The notes under the pieces: model-generated | Told to the model about the DNA's origin: nothing | The model's database searches: none | Seen by the model: the letters and a program-made list of their open reading frames with translations, nothing else | DNA from: an uncultured Eubacteriales bacterium | GTDB lineage: Bacteria; Bacillota; Clostridia; Christensenellales; Borkfalkiaceae | Length of the DNA stretch: 24,692 nt | Direction: 5' to 3' | Assembly: GCA_900549005.1 (NCBI GenBank) | Contig: URMT01000016.1 | Location: forward strand, 1 to 24,692 | Made by a program: the position numbers and the translations under genes | In this document: one piece after another, positions 15,397-22,269 of the stretch | Numbering within the stretch: the first letter of the stretch is position 1 | Layout: each line of letters begins with the position of its first letter

Positions 15397-15620
15397 TTTT
15401 CCTCTTTATCTCCGCTTTTAACTTGATTGACTGCATTCCAAAGCGTTTCCATATATGAAAACGGCTGCAAAGCAATACCTTGCCCTTTGTCTGCCATTAA
15501 AACCAAAGAATCTCCGGTATTTAACGAAAACATATCCCGCACCTCTTTTGGAATGACAATCTGCCCTTTGGGGCCGATTTTTACCGTAGTCAAAAACTTA
15601 CCTTCGGGGAAATTCTCCAT
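15393..15620 (-). CDS. AbrB/MazE-type (SpoVT-AbrB) transcription regulator
   Basis: A 75-residue protein with a swapped-hairpin AbrB DNA-binding domain at about residues 10-55 (TTVKIGPKGQIVIPKEVRDM, then LNTGDSLVLM). It is the first gene of the ABC exporter operon, with SD AAAGGAG 6 nt before the ATG. Such a position suggests autoregulation of the operon. A small palindrome AGTATTACT (15645-15653), between promoter and start, is a candidate site. Confidence 0.8.
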   Translation of the reverse strand: MENFPEGKFLTTVKIGPKGQIVIPKEVRDMFSLNTGDSLVLMADKGQGIALQPFSYMETLWNAVNQVKSGDKEEK

Positions 15621-15661
15621 AATACACTCCTTTGGTATAATTAGTATTACTTTTCTTACTT

Positions 15662-15690
15662 ATTATAACTCGTGATGTGTTGTGTGTCAA
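15662..15690 (-). promoter_or_regulatory. Promoter of the AbrB-ABC operon
   Basis: Minus strand TTGACA (15690-15685), 17-nt spacer, TATAAT (15667-15662); perfect consensus. Confidence 0.8.
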
Positions 15691-15729
15691 GCAAAAGTAG
15701 ATAATTAAACGCGCACACCACAAAAAGTG

Positions 15730-15743
15730 TAAACATATGTTCG
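15730..15743. promoter_or_regulatory. SOS (LexA)-box-like operator, right
   Basis: TAAACATATGTTCG; its reverse complement CGAACATATGTTTA fits the Bacillota LexA pattern in 13 of 14 positions. It lies 8 nt before the -35 hexamer, as in the left module (3927-3940). Confidence 0.5.
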
Positions 15744-15751
15744 TATTTTAC

Positions 15752-15781
15752 TTGACAAATAGGTTTGTACTGTGATATAAT
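15752..15781 (+). promoter_or_regulatory. Strong promoter of the right noncoding RNA/mob leader
   Basis: TTGACA (15752-15757), 18-nt spacer, TATAAT (15776-15781). It points into a stretch of about 570 nt with no gene. Confidence 0.8.
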
Positions 15782-15787
15782 GCGAAT

Positions 15788-16281
15788 GTATCGGAGAAGA
15801 TACAAGAAAAATGCCCGTATCGGTGAAAGAAACGAGAGGTTGAGTCTGTTCCCATTGCCTTATGCAGTTTGCGACTGTTCGGCTATATGGCTTTAACGGA
15901 CTGGATCGGCTGGCGGCGAATCGGCCGTAAAAGCGGCATTTTGAAAAACAAAAAACGGTACCCGAGCAGGTTGGTTTCCGATTTAGCCCTGCACTTCTTT
16001 ATAGTGTTGCGCAGTTACTTGCGAGCTTGCGACGACGGGTTGTGAAGAATAACTGTTTTGTTGCGCTGTGACCTGAGAAACTTTCAGTAGCCGACGGCAG
16101 TTGTCACTGTTTATAACGGGCGGTTTTTACGACCGCTTGCGGTGGAGTAAATTACTTCCGCCGTTGCTTTTGTTGCGTTTTTTAGCGTAGACAAGAGCTG
16201 TTATAAGCATACCGTTTTTAGGACAATTCATAGTCATTTCGGTCCATAGGAAGGTAATGCTTTCTATGGACTTTTTGTTTT
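15788..16281 (+). ncRNA. Candidate large structured noncoding RNA, about 490 nt
   Basis: The segment lies between a consensus promoter and a strong terminator and has no ORF of note on the plus strand. It contains several self-complementary pieces. One is GTATC/GATAC at its very 5' end (15788-15803). Others are GCCG/CGGC around AATCGGCCGTAAAAGCGGC, GCGGT/ACCGC around TTTTACG, and a longer stem formed by GCGGTGGAGTAA with TTACTTCCGC. It does not show the hallmarks of tmRNA, RNase P RNA, SRP RNA, a group II intron domain V or an IscB-type guide RNA locus, so I leave it unnamed. It precedes the conserved hairpin, leader peptide, oriT and mobV, and could act in replication, copy control or mob regulation. 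Function is unknown. Confidence 0.55.
16242..16281 (+). terminator. Intrinsic terminator of the right noncoding RNA
   Basis: GTCCATAG (16242-16249) pairs with CTATGGAC (16264-16271), extended inward by GAAG/CTTT, then TTTTTGTTTT. If termination is regulated, readthrough would reach the leader peptide and mobV. Confidence 0.8.
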
Positions 16282-16289
16282 ATTTCGCG

Positions 16290-16326
16290 CTATCTGCCTA
16301 CCGCCTTACACCGTAGGAATAGATAG
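16290..16326 (+). promoter_or_regulatory. Conserved hairpin before the leader peptide (right)
   Basis: CTATCT (16290-16295) pairs with AGATAG (16321-16326) and an inner stem CCTAC/GTAGG (16297-16301, 16313-16317) is enclosed. It is followed by AAAAATA and the leader SD, as in the left module (3422-3458), where the outer pair is kept and the inner stem has different but paired bases. Confidence 0.55.
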
Positions 16327-16352
16327 AAAAATAAAAAATTTGGAGGAAAGTT

Positions 16353-16385
16353 ATGAGCAAGATAAAAACAATCAGACCGCCGTGA
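16353..16385 (+). CDS. 10-codon leader peptide upstream of oriT/mobV (right)
   Basis: MSKIKTIRPP then TGA, preceded by GGAGGAAAGTT directly before the ATG. It matches the left leader (MRKQTTIRPP, TAA) in length, in Lys3 and in the final TIRPP, while other codons differ. Sequence after the stop is unrelated between the two copies, which argues that the short ORF itself is under selection. A translation-sensing role is inference. Confidence 0.6.
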   Translation: MSKIKTIRPP

Positions 16386-16558
16386 TCGTGAAACCAAACA
16401 GAAAGTAACAGCCGTAAAACGGCAAGCAAAAATTTTATTACTTTGAGGGCTCCCGCAAAAGATTGCGTAACAAGATTTTGTGGGAAAAGGAGAAACAACG
16501 GAGCGAAATGTGCGGCGACGCTTGCGGCGCTGCACGGAAAGCAAAGTTTGTTTCGACG

Positions 16559-16600
16559 CGAAGTATAGCCCACTATACTTCGTTCCGAAGTTTAGTGGGC
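16559..16600. other. oriT of pMV158/MobV type, right copy
   Basis: The same 42-nt core as at 3250-3291, inverted: the strand carrying TAGTG|GGCTA is the minus strand here, with the predicted nick after the base at 16572. The overlapping inverted repeats are preserved without change through AGTATAGCCC to CTGCGAGGC. The mob start is 65 nt away. Confidence 0.85.
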
Positions 16601-16665
16601 TCTGCGAGGCTTTTTAACAGGAAAAAATCAAAGGAGATAAATCTATAAGCTATTTAGTTTGTCAC

Positions 16666-17715
16666 ATGGAAAAGTATCACAAGACGGACATTGCGCCCGT
16701 CGAACAGGAGAACGAACGCGACGAAACCTATCGGGCGAGCAACCCGCAGATCGATTGCTCACGCACGAACGGCAACTATCACATTATCAAGCGGCAGCGC
16801 AGCTACACGCAATTCATCAACGATAAGATCGAAGCTCTCTACTTGCCTACGAAAGTTCGGAAGGACGCCGTGCTTATGTGTTCTTTCGTCGTGGGTTCGG
16901 ACAGAGAATTTTTCAAAAGTTTATCAGTACGGGAACAGGAAAAATTCTTTGCGGATTGTACTCGTTTTTTTGCAGACAGATACAGCGAAGGCAATATTAT
17001 CTCGGCGGTCGTACACATGGACGAAACTACGCCGCATCTGCATCTGAACTTAATCCCGATTGCTGACGGCAGACTCTGCGCCAAGCAACTGTTTGACCGC
17101 AAGGCATTGCAGGAATTGCAGACTGACTTTTATTCTGTCGTGGGAAAGAAATGGAATTTACAACGCGGCAAGGAAGGAAGTCAGGAGAAGCACCTCTCCA
17201 CGGCAGAGTATAAGGCGAAGAAAATTGTCGAGCAAGCGCGCGGGGAAGCGAGCGGCATACTCGCAGAAGCCGATCAAAAAGCGGAGCGCAAAGTGCAGAT
17301 TGCCAGACTTCACGCGGACGGCATTGTATCACAGGCGGAACGGACGGCGGAAAAAGCCAAACGGCAAGCGCAGGAATATCTGGACGGGATTGTGCAAGGC
17401 ATCGATGCAGAGCGCAGCAAGCCTACGCCGAAACGCAAGAAACAAGCCGAAGAAGAACTTGTCTCTCTTCGCACGGAGAATGCCGCCTTGCGTCAATCGA
17501 AAGAAATTGCCGACCGCGACCGCAGCGACTTGTTCGAACAGTTGCAAAAAGCCGAGTGGCGCGCCAAAGGCAAGGAACAGGCATTCGGGATGGTAAGCGA
17601 TATGCTTGCCGCCTATCCGGACGAGTTCGACGCTTTGTTAAACAAATCGCGACAGAAGAAAGCAGAGCCCTATTATAAAGGTAACAGCCGTGGCAACGAC
17701 CGCGGTGGCAAGTAA
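16666..17715 (+). CDS. MobV-family relaxase (TnpZ-like), inner element
   Basis: A 349-residue relaxase, close paralogue of the one at 2141-3184. It shows the same N-terminal region (YHIIKRQRSYTQFINDKI), the HxDExTPHxH metal motif VVHMDETTPHLHLN at about 117-130, and a long charged coiled-coil C-terminal half ending in GNDRGGK. The AAAGGAG 29 nt before the ATG is conserved with the left copy though badly spaced; a weak AAAT/ATTT hairpin between them might bring it closer. Tn4451 carries the related tnpZ gene, which mobilizes it with a helper plasmid. No truncation is visible. Confidence 0.9.
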   Translation: MEKYHKTDIAPVEQENERDETYRASNPQIDCSRTNGNYHIIKRQRSYTQFINDKIEALYLPTKVRKDAVLMCSFVVGSDREFFKSLSVREQEKFFADCTRFFADRYSEGNIISAVVHMDETTPHLHLNLIPIADGRLCAKQLFDRKALQELQTDFYSVVGKKWNLQRGKEGSQEKHLSTAEYKAKKIVEQARGEASGILAEADQKAERKVQIARLHADGIVSQAERTAEKAKRQAQEYLDGIVQGIDAERSKPTPKRKKQAEEELVSLRTENAALRQSKEIADRDRSDLFEQLQKAEWRAKGKEQAFGMVSDMLAAYPDEFDALLNKSRQKKAEPYYKGNSRGNDRGGK

Positions 17716-17762
17716 CAAAGGAACAAAAAACTGACCGCGGCGCAGGTGTCCTATCGGAGAAA

Positions 17763-17975
17763 ATGAGTAAAGGGATTGAAAGAGCGTCTGCGGCAGAAGA
17801 ACGGGAAAAAGTCCGTATGAAACGGAAACGCGTACAATGGCGCGAGAGGAGAAATAATTATGAAAAAACCATTGACATGATAAGTAAATATTGGGAGGAT
17901 ATCGACCACGGGGAAAATAAAGCAGCAAATGTGTGCGGAGCTCAACTCTGCACCCACCTCTATGAGCGAATATGA
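17763..17975 (+). CDS. Possible small basic protein after mobV
   Basis: A 70-residue ORF, strongly charged (RMKRKRVQWRERRNNYEKTI), with GGAG 4 nt before the ATG. It begins 48 nt after mobV. Its last 15 codons overlap the TnpW-like gene in another frame, and the C-terminal part (CGAQLCTHLYERI) looks like read-through of that gene's frame. I recognise no family. It may be a real element gene or chance. Confidence 0.35.
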   Translation: MSKGIERASAAEEREKVRMKRKRVQWRERRNNYEKTIDMISKYWEDIDHGENKAANVCGAQLCTHLYERI

Positions 17976-18096
17976 GATCGGGGGAAGAAAATACATCGTT
18001 GTGAGCCATTATGTCGGAAACAAGGACTTCAAAAAGGTATTCGACGATCTGGCTTTCAGTCAGGTGCTTGCGGATATGCAAAATTCCGTAAGGTGA
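17929..18096 (+). CDS. TnpW-like small transposon protein
   Basis: A 55-residue protein: a Ser/Pro-containing start (NSAPTS), then YEIGGRKYIVVSHYVGNKDF and VFDDLAFSQVLADM. The pattern of an IGxxxYxV strand pair followed by a short helix resembles the TnpW-family proteins encoded in Tn4451-like elements next to the recombinase gene; the assignment is from memory of that pattern. An internal ATG at 17962 would give 44 residues; neither start has a good SD. It lies directly upstream of the large serine recombinase gene and its promoter. Confidence 0.5.
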   Translation: MCAELNSAPTSMSEYEIGGRKYIVVSHYVGNKDFKKVFDDLAFSQVLADMQNSVR

Positions 18097-18111
18097 TTTG
18101 TATCGGGCGGC

Positions 18112-18140
18112 TTGAAATTTTCGGTGTGCCGTGCTATAAT
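18112..18140 (+). promoter_or_regulatory. Promoter of the large serine recombinase
   Basis: TTGAAA (18112-18117), 17-nt spacer, TATAAT (18135-18140). A dyad GTGCC/GGCAC brackets the -10 hexamer and could be an operator. Confidence 0.65.
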
Positions 18141-18188
18141 CATGGCACATTGAAAATTCAGGCTGCTTTGATTCGAAGGAGTAAAAGA

Positions 18189-19832
18189 ATGCAATCAAAG
18201 CAAAACAACAAAGACTACATTGTCGGAATGTATGTAAGACTCAGCCGCGACGACGAGCGCGCAGGAGAATCTCTCTCTATCGAAAACCAAAAAGCCATTC
18301 TTTCGGAATATATAGAAACGCAGGGTTGGACGCTCCACGACATCTATGTGGATGACGGTATTTCGGGAACGACGTTTGAAAGGCCGGGCGTTAAGAGATT
18401 GCTTGAAGACGCAAAGCAAGGCGTCATCAATACGATCCTTGTAAAAGACATGAGCCGTTTCGGAAGAAACTATATCATGGTCGGGCAGTATCTCGATTAC
18501 ATCTTTCCCTCGTTCGGCATACGGTTTGTGGCGCTTTCGGACAACATCGACACGGAGAATAAGGATACCCCCGCGATGGACATGATGCCGATCACCAACG
18601 TATTCAATGAATGGTGGGCGGCAACTACGAGTAAGAAGCTGCGCGCCGTCCGCGTTAAGAATGCTAAGGAAGGCAAAAACGGAATGTCCCACGCGCCATA
18701 CGGCTATATTCTCGGAACGGATGAAAAGCGCACACTGCAAGTCAATCCAGAGACCGCACCCGTTGTCAGGCGCATCTTTGAGATGCGTGCGTGCGGCATG
18801 ACGCCGAGAAAGATAGCGGATATTCTCAACGTGGAAAAAGTTCTTACGCCCAACGATTACAGAATTGCAACGACGGGCATCAACGGCGTGCGGAATTCTT
18901 CGCATCTGTGGCATACGACCGTATTGAGAACGCTTCTGAACAATCAGGCTTACATCGGCAATTTAGTCCAGCACAAGTCGACTACAATTTCATATAAAAA
19001 CCACAAGTGGCAACGCCGCCCCGAAGAAGAATGGATCCTTGTCGAAAACGCGCACGAGGCTATCATCTCGAAAGAGTTGTGGGATAAGGTTAAGGAAGTC
19101 GAAAAAGCCGTAGGACACGGAAAGCACACCGCGAGAGGCTATATGCACCCGTTGTCGGGACTGATGTTCTGTGCAGACTGCGGTGCAAAAATGCGGCTGG
19201 GTTGGAATACGACATACATAAAACGGCTTGGCAGAGAAAATACGTATTTCAACTTCAATTGCGGAACAAAGTCGCGTATGGGCTCGTCTGCCTGTTTCAG
19301 TCACTTTATCCCCGTACCTGTTTTGGAACAGATCGTAAAACAAGACGTTGCTGCAAAAGCCAAGATGATCATTGGGCGTGAGGCTGAATTCAAACAGCGG
19401 TATTTACAGCGGCAGACGACTCTTGCAGACGCCAATCAAGCTGAGGTCAAGAAAGAGTTGAAAAAAGCCGAAAAGCGATTGCGTGAACTCGAAAAGCTGA
19501 TCGAAGCCGCATTTGAAGAGAAAGTTGCAGGAAAGATACCCGAAAACGTGTGTATTAAGTTGATTGAAAAGTACACCGCCGAACAGACGGAATTGCAAGA
19601 AAAGATGGTTTCACTTAACGACGGGCTTAAAGAAGTAACACAAGCCAAGACAGATGTGGACGAATTTATCCGCAGACTGAAACTGTACTTTGATTCGCCC
19701 ACGCTGACGCGCGAGATGTGTTTGGCACTATTCGACAGACTCATCATTGGAGGCAAAGAAACGGTCACGGGCAAGCCGCAGGAAATCCACATCTATTATA
19801 AGATCGACATCGACTCGGTTTTATCCGTCTGA
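18189..19832 (+). CDS. Large serine recombinase (TndX/TnpX type)
   Basis: A 547-residue site-specific recombinase that should excise and insert the inner element. The catalytic domain starts with YVRLSRDDE (nucleophile Ser19) and includes VKDMSRFGRNYIMVGQYLD. A recombinase domain follows (about 170-290, with HAPYGYI), then a zinc ribbon (FCADCGAKMR ... FNCGTKSR, about 320-355), a long coiled coil (about 410-480), and a C-terminal DUF4368-like end (EIHIYYKIDID). Length is close to TndX of Tn5397. The ATG at 18189 has AAGGAG about 9 nt upstream; the open frame extends further but across the promoter. The element ends (GA, 14-bp inverted repeats) fit this enzyme group. Confidence 0.9.
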   Translation: MQSKQNNKDYIVGMYVRLSRDDERAGESLSIENQKAILSEYIETQGWTLHDIYVDDGISGTTFERPGVKRLLEDAKQGVINTILVKDMSRFGRNYIMVGQYLDYIFPSFGIRFVALSDNIDTENKDTPAMDMMPITNVFNEWWAATTSKKLRAVRVKNAKEGKNGMSHAPYGYILGTDEKRTLQVNPETAPVVRRIFEMRACGMTPRKIADILNVEKVLTPNDYRIATTGINGVRNSSHLWHTTVLRTLLNNQAYIGNLVQHKSTTISYKNHKWQRRPEEEWILVENAHEAIISKELWDKVKEVEKAVGHGKHTARGYMHPLSGLMFCADCGAKMRLGWNTTYIKRLGRENTYFNFNCGTKSRMGSSACFSHFIPVPVLEQIVKQDVAAKAKMIIGREAEFKQRYLQRQTTLADANQAEVKKELKKAEKRLRELEKLIEAAFEEKVAGKIPENVCIKLIEKYTAEQTELQEKMVSLNDGLKEVTQAKTDVDEFIRRLKLYFDSPTLTREMCLALFDRLIIGGKETVTGKPQEIHIYYKIDIDSVLSV

Positions 19833-19856
19833 CAACTTAAAACCCTAAAATAAGTT

Positions 19857-19870
19857 TTATGTCCATTTGA
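19857..19870 (-). repeat. Right terminal inverted repeat of inner element
   Basis: TTATGTCCATTTGA, the exact reverse complement of 13792-13805. It ends 7 nt before the right GA. Confidence 0.8.
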
Positions 19871-19877
19871 CTTGTTA

Positions 19878-20984
19878 GAAGGCTATGCCGAGTACTACTC
19901 CGCCGAGCTTTCCGAGAAGGTCAAGCGCGGCATGACGGAGAATGCACTCAAAGCAAAGAGCAACGGTGTGCGCCCTCCATTCGGCTATTATGTGGACGAT
20001 ACCGACCACTATCAGATAGACGAAACACTTGCGCCCGTCGTTAAGGAAATTTTTACGCTCTATCTCGATGGTATGCGCGTAAATGACATTGCCAAACATC
20101 TCAACGAGCGTGGCATTAAGCATAAGGGTTTTGAGATGAAGTACAACGCCGTGTTTCGCATTCTCACCAACAGCAAGTATATCGGCGAGTATAAATTCGG
20201 CGACATCGTAATTCCCAACGCCATTCCCGCAATCATAGACGAAGCAACGTTCAACAGCGTACAACAGCGTATGGCGAGAAATAAAAAAGCTCCTGCAATG
20301 CACAGGAGCGAGGACGACTATCTGCTCACCACAAAGCTCTTTTGCGGTAAGTGCGGAGCGATGATGACGGGCGTTATTGGGACGAGCCATACTTCTCGGC
20401 AGTACCGATACTATAAGTGCAACCACGCGAAACAGGGCAAGTGCGACAAAAAGTCCGTCCGAAAGGAATGGCTGGAAGAGCTTGTGCTGGACGAGATAAA
20501 GGAATTGCTTTCAAGCGACGAGGTAGTAGAAGAACTTGCCGACCGCGTCTATGAATTGCAGCAGCAAGAGGACAATGCGGCAGCTTCCATTCAGATACAG
20601 CTCACGGGCGTGGAGATCAAACTGAACAATCTTGTGGAGGCGATCACACAGGGCATTTACTCTTCTGCGACAAAGAAGGCGCTGGACGAGTTGGAAGAGC
20701 GCAAGAGAAATCTTGAAATAGAGCTGTTCGAGGCGCAGATGCGTAACCCGGTGCTCACCAAGGAGCAGATATTGTTTGCGCTCCACAACTTCCGCAAGAT
20801 AGACATCTCCACGCAGGAAGGCAAGCAGCGGCTGATTGACGGCTTTGTAAACAGCATTTACTTATATGACGACCATTTCGTCATTACATACAATTACAAA
20901 GGCCAGAGCAAGACGGTAACGTTTGAAGAAGTAAATAGTTCGCCTTTAACCTCAAAGGGGTCACCACGAAGCGGATGGCAATAA
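19878..20984 (+). pseudogene. Serine recombinase, 3' part, separated by the inner element
   Basis: This 368-codon remainder of the recombinase that begins at 13417 starts at EGYAEYYSAELSEKVKRGM. It carries the recombinase DNA-binding domain (about 20-110 of the fragment), the zinc ribbon FCGKCGAMM ... YYKCNHAKQGKC, and a coiled coil, ending FEEVNSSPLTSKGSPRSGWQ. A TTG at 19872 could open it, but no SD is near and the catalytic domain is missing, so it should be inactive. No stop or frameshift lies inside either half, so the split looks recent or reversible. Confidence 0.85.
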
Positions 20985-21007
20985 GCCATCCGCTTTTTCG
21001 TGGTGAC
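20960..21007 (+). terminator. Long hairpin over the recombinase stop codon
   Basis: GTCACCACGAA (20960-20970) pairs with TTCGTGGTGAC (20997-21007), and GCGGATGGC (20971-20979) with GCCATCCGC (20985-20993). The stop codon TAA (20982-20984) is in the loop, and a TTTTT interrupts the descending arm. It encodes the last seven residues. It probably terminates transcription and lies near the likely right edge of the outer element. Confidence 0.6.
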
Positions 21008-21147
21008 TCCATCGGGCGAAAAGCTAAGCGCGGTGACGCGATTGGCGCCGAGGCGCAGCAACCGCTATTCCGTTCCTTACGCGTGAGGAGACAACGAAAA
21101 GGCGAGATATTTTAAATAATTTTAAAAAATCTGCGCAAAATAGCGGT

Positions 21148-21330
21148 ATGAGCAAAAAACGTAAAAAGAATGCCGACCTCAGGGGCGACGAGGCGCTTTG
21201 CGCCGGCCTTATAAGCGCAAACGAATACACGGGCTATGTTCAGCACATTCCCGTCACGAACGAGGACATAGAGCTTTATAAGCGTATGTACGGCGGAGGA
21301 ACTTTTTCTCCCGACGACATAGGAGGCTGA
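21148..21330 (+). CDS. Small hypothetical protein
   Basis: A 60-residue protein with a basic start (MSKKRKKNADLRG) and an acidic, Gly-ending tail (TNEDIELYKRMYGGG, SPDDIGG). Base usage matches the GC-rich genes to the right, so it is likely chromosomal. An AT-rich stretch at about 21105-21130 may hold its promoter. No strong SD is visible. I recognise no family; it looks like a real gene by composition and lack of overlap. Confidence 0.45.
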   Translation: MSKKRKKNADLRGDEALCAGLISANEYTGYVQHIPVTNEDIELYKRMYGGGTFSPDDIGG

Positions 21331-21408
21331 ACGGGCTTCTGCACACAGGAGAGTAGAGAAACATCGGACGGCAGCTCTTTTGTTCCGCTTTATGCCTGTC
21401 GGTAAGCG

Positions 21409-21436
21409 TATGCCGAAAATGCGTTAAATGCGGCAT
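21409..21436. other. Stem-loop in the 21331-21579 gap
   Basis: GTATGCCG and CGGCATAC form an 8-bp stem. The rest of this 249-nt gap holds only the terminator at 21469-21515 and no visible gene. Confidence 0.35.
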
Positions 21437-21468
21437 ACTGCCGTACCAATTGAATAAAATATTTGTAT

Positions 21469-21515
21469 GCGCCTGAGCGGGCGCGCAATCTGCGCGCCCG
21501 CTCAGGCGCTTTTTT
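21469..21515 (+). terminator. Strong intrinsic terminator
   Basis: A perfect 19-bp stem (arms 21469-21487 and 21491-21509, 3-nt loop) followed by six T residues. It separates the small gene at 21148 from the amino-sugar cluster. Confidence 0.9.
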
Positions 21516-21579
21516 ATGCCGCCTTGCGGCACATTTTATGAACGTTTCGCGGCGCCGCGGCATAAGCTAAAAGTATCTT

Positions 21580-22269
21580 ATGAAAGGTCTGCATTTCAAA
21601 AAACGCGCATATTTTACCGCGCGTTCCCTTAAAAAATCGGGCGTAAAGGTGTGCGGCGACGTTCTTGTGAGCGCCGATTCAAAAATCGAGCGCGGCGCCG
21701 AACTTTACGGCCCGTGTATTGTTTCAGGCGCAAGCGAAATTCGCGCGGGCGCAAAAATAATGCCCTTTTCGCACATAGAAAACAGCCTTGTGGGCAAGGG
21801 CGCGGTGATACGTGCGAGCACCCTGATAAATTCGCGCGTGGGTGCAGATTGCTCCGTGGGGCCTTACGCCTTTCTGCGGGCGGGGGCAGACATAGGCGAA
21901 GGGTGCCGCGTGGGCGACTTCGTCGAAATTAAAAACTCCACGCTCGGCACGGGATGCAAGGCGGCGCACCACGCTTACATAGGCGACGCCTCTCTGGGCA
22001 AGTGTGTAAACGTGGGCTGCGGCGTGGTGTTCGCCAATTACAACGGTATGGTAAAGGCTCGCAGCATAGTGGGCGACGGCTGTTTTATAGGCTGTAACTG
22101 CAACATAGTTGCGCCCGTAAAGCTGGGCGCGGGGGCGTACGTTGCGGCGGGCAGCACCGTAACTCGCGATTTGGCGCCCCTTGACTTCTGTATCGCGCGC
22201 CAGCGCGAAAAAATCAGGCCGCGCGGAGCGGAGGGGAGGTACAAAAACGGGCAGATACTTCGGAACTGA
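21580..22269 (+). CDS. Free-standing GlmU-type acetyltransferase domain (left-handed beta helix)
   Basis: A 229-residue hexapeptide-repeat protein matching only the C-terminal half of GlmU, which acetylates glucosamine-1-phosphate to GlcNAc-1-phosphate using acetyl-CoA. Visible equivalents of E. coli GlmU residues are Arg333 (FLRAGADIG, Arg100), Lys351 (VEIKNS, Lys118), His363 and Tyr366 (KAAHHAYIGD, His130 and Tyr133), and Asn386 (NYNG, Asn153). Where GlmU usually has Ser in the FxGSxxxLVAPV segment this protein has Cys172. The uridylyltransferase half is absent. The position before glmM and glmS supports the role. The gene end overlaps the predicted glmM start by 23 nt. No clear SD is seen. 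It could instead act on another sugar. Confidence 0.75.
   Translation: MKGLHFKKRAYFTARSLKKSGVKVCGDVLVSADSKIERGAELYGPCIVSGASEIRAGAKIMPFSHIENSLVGKGAVIRASTLINSRVGADCSVGPYAFLRAGADIGEGCRVGDFVEIKNSTLGTGCKAAHHAYIGDASLGKCVNVGCGVVFANYNGMVKARSIVGDGCFIGCNCNIVAPVKLGAGAYVAAGSTVTRDLAPLDFCIARQREKIRPRGAEGRYKNGQILRN

Larger units (their letters stand above)
13779..19879. mobile_element. Inner Tn4451-like integrative mobilizable element, 6.1 kb
   Basis: The boundaries are read from the split recombinase: GA at 13777-13778 on the left and GA at 19878-19879 on the right. TnpX and TndX (Tn4451, Tn5397) are known to recombine at GA dinucleotides, and the element encodes a recombinase of that kind. A perfect 14-bp inverted repeat sits just inside the ends (13792-13805, 19857-19870). 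Contents: terminator, AbrB-type regulator with ABC exporter, SOS-like box and promoter, noncoding RNA, leader peptide, oriT, mobV, a possible small gene, TnpW-like gene, large serine recombinase. All protein genes appear intact, so the element could be active. Confidence 0.85.
1193..21007. mobile_element. Outer integrative mobilizable element, approximate extent
   Basis: The mob module (2.1-3.9 kb), restriction operon, cargo and interrupted serine recombinase are best read as one mobilizable island. Its right edge is placed at the end of the recombinase gene, after which composition changes to evenly GC-rich chromosomal genes. The left edge is not identifiable and may be outside the window. 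No attachment-site repeat was found, so both limits are approximate. Confidence 0.45.

Noticed and set aside
15788..16281. Group II intron, tmRNA, RNase P RNA or IscB-type guide RNA
   Set aside because: No domain V-like hairpin with GUGYG start, no tRNA-like ends, no RNase P core motifs and no associated reverse transcriptase or IscB gene.
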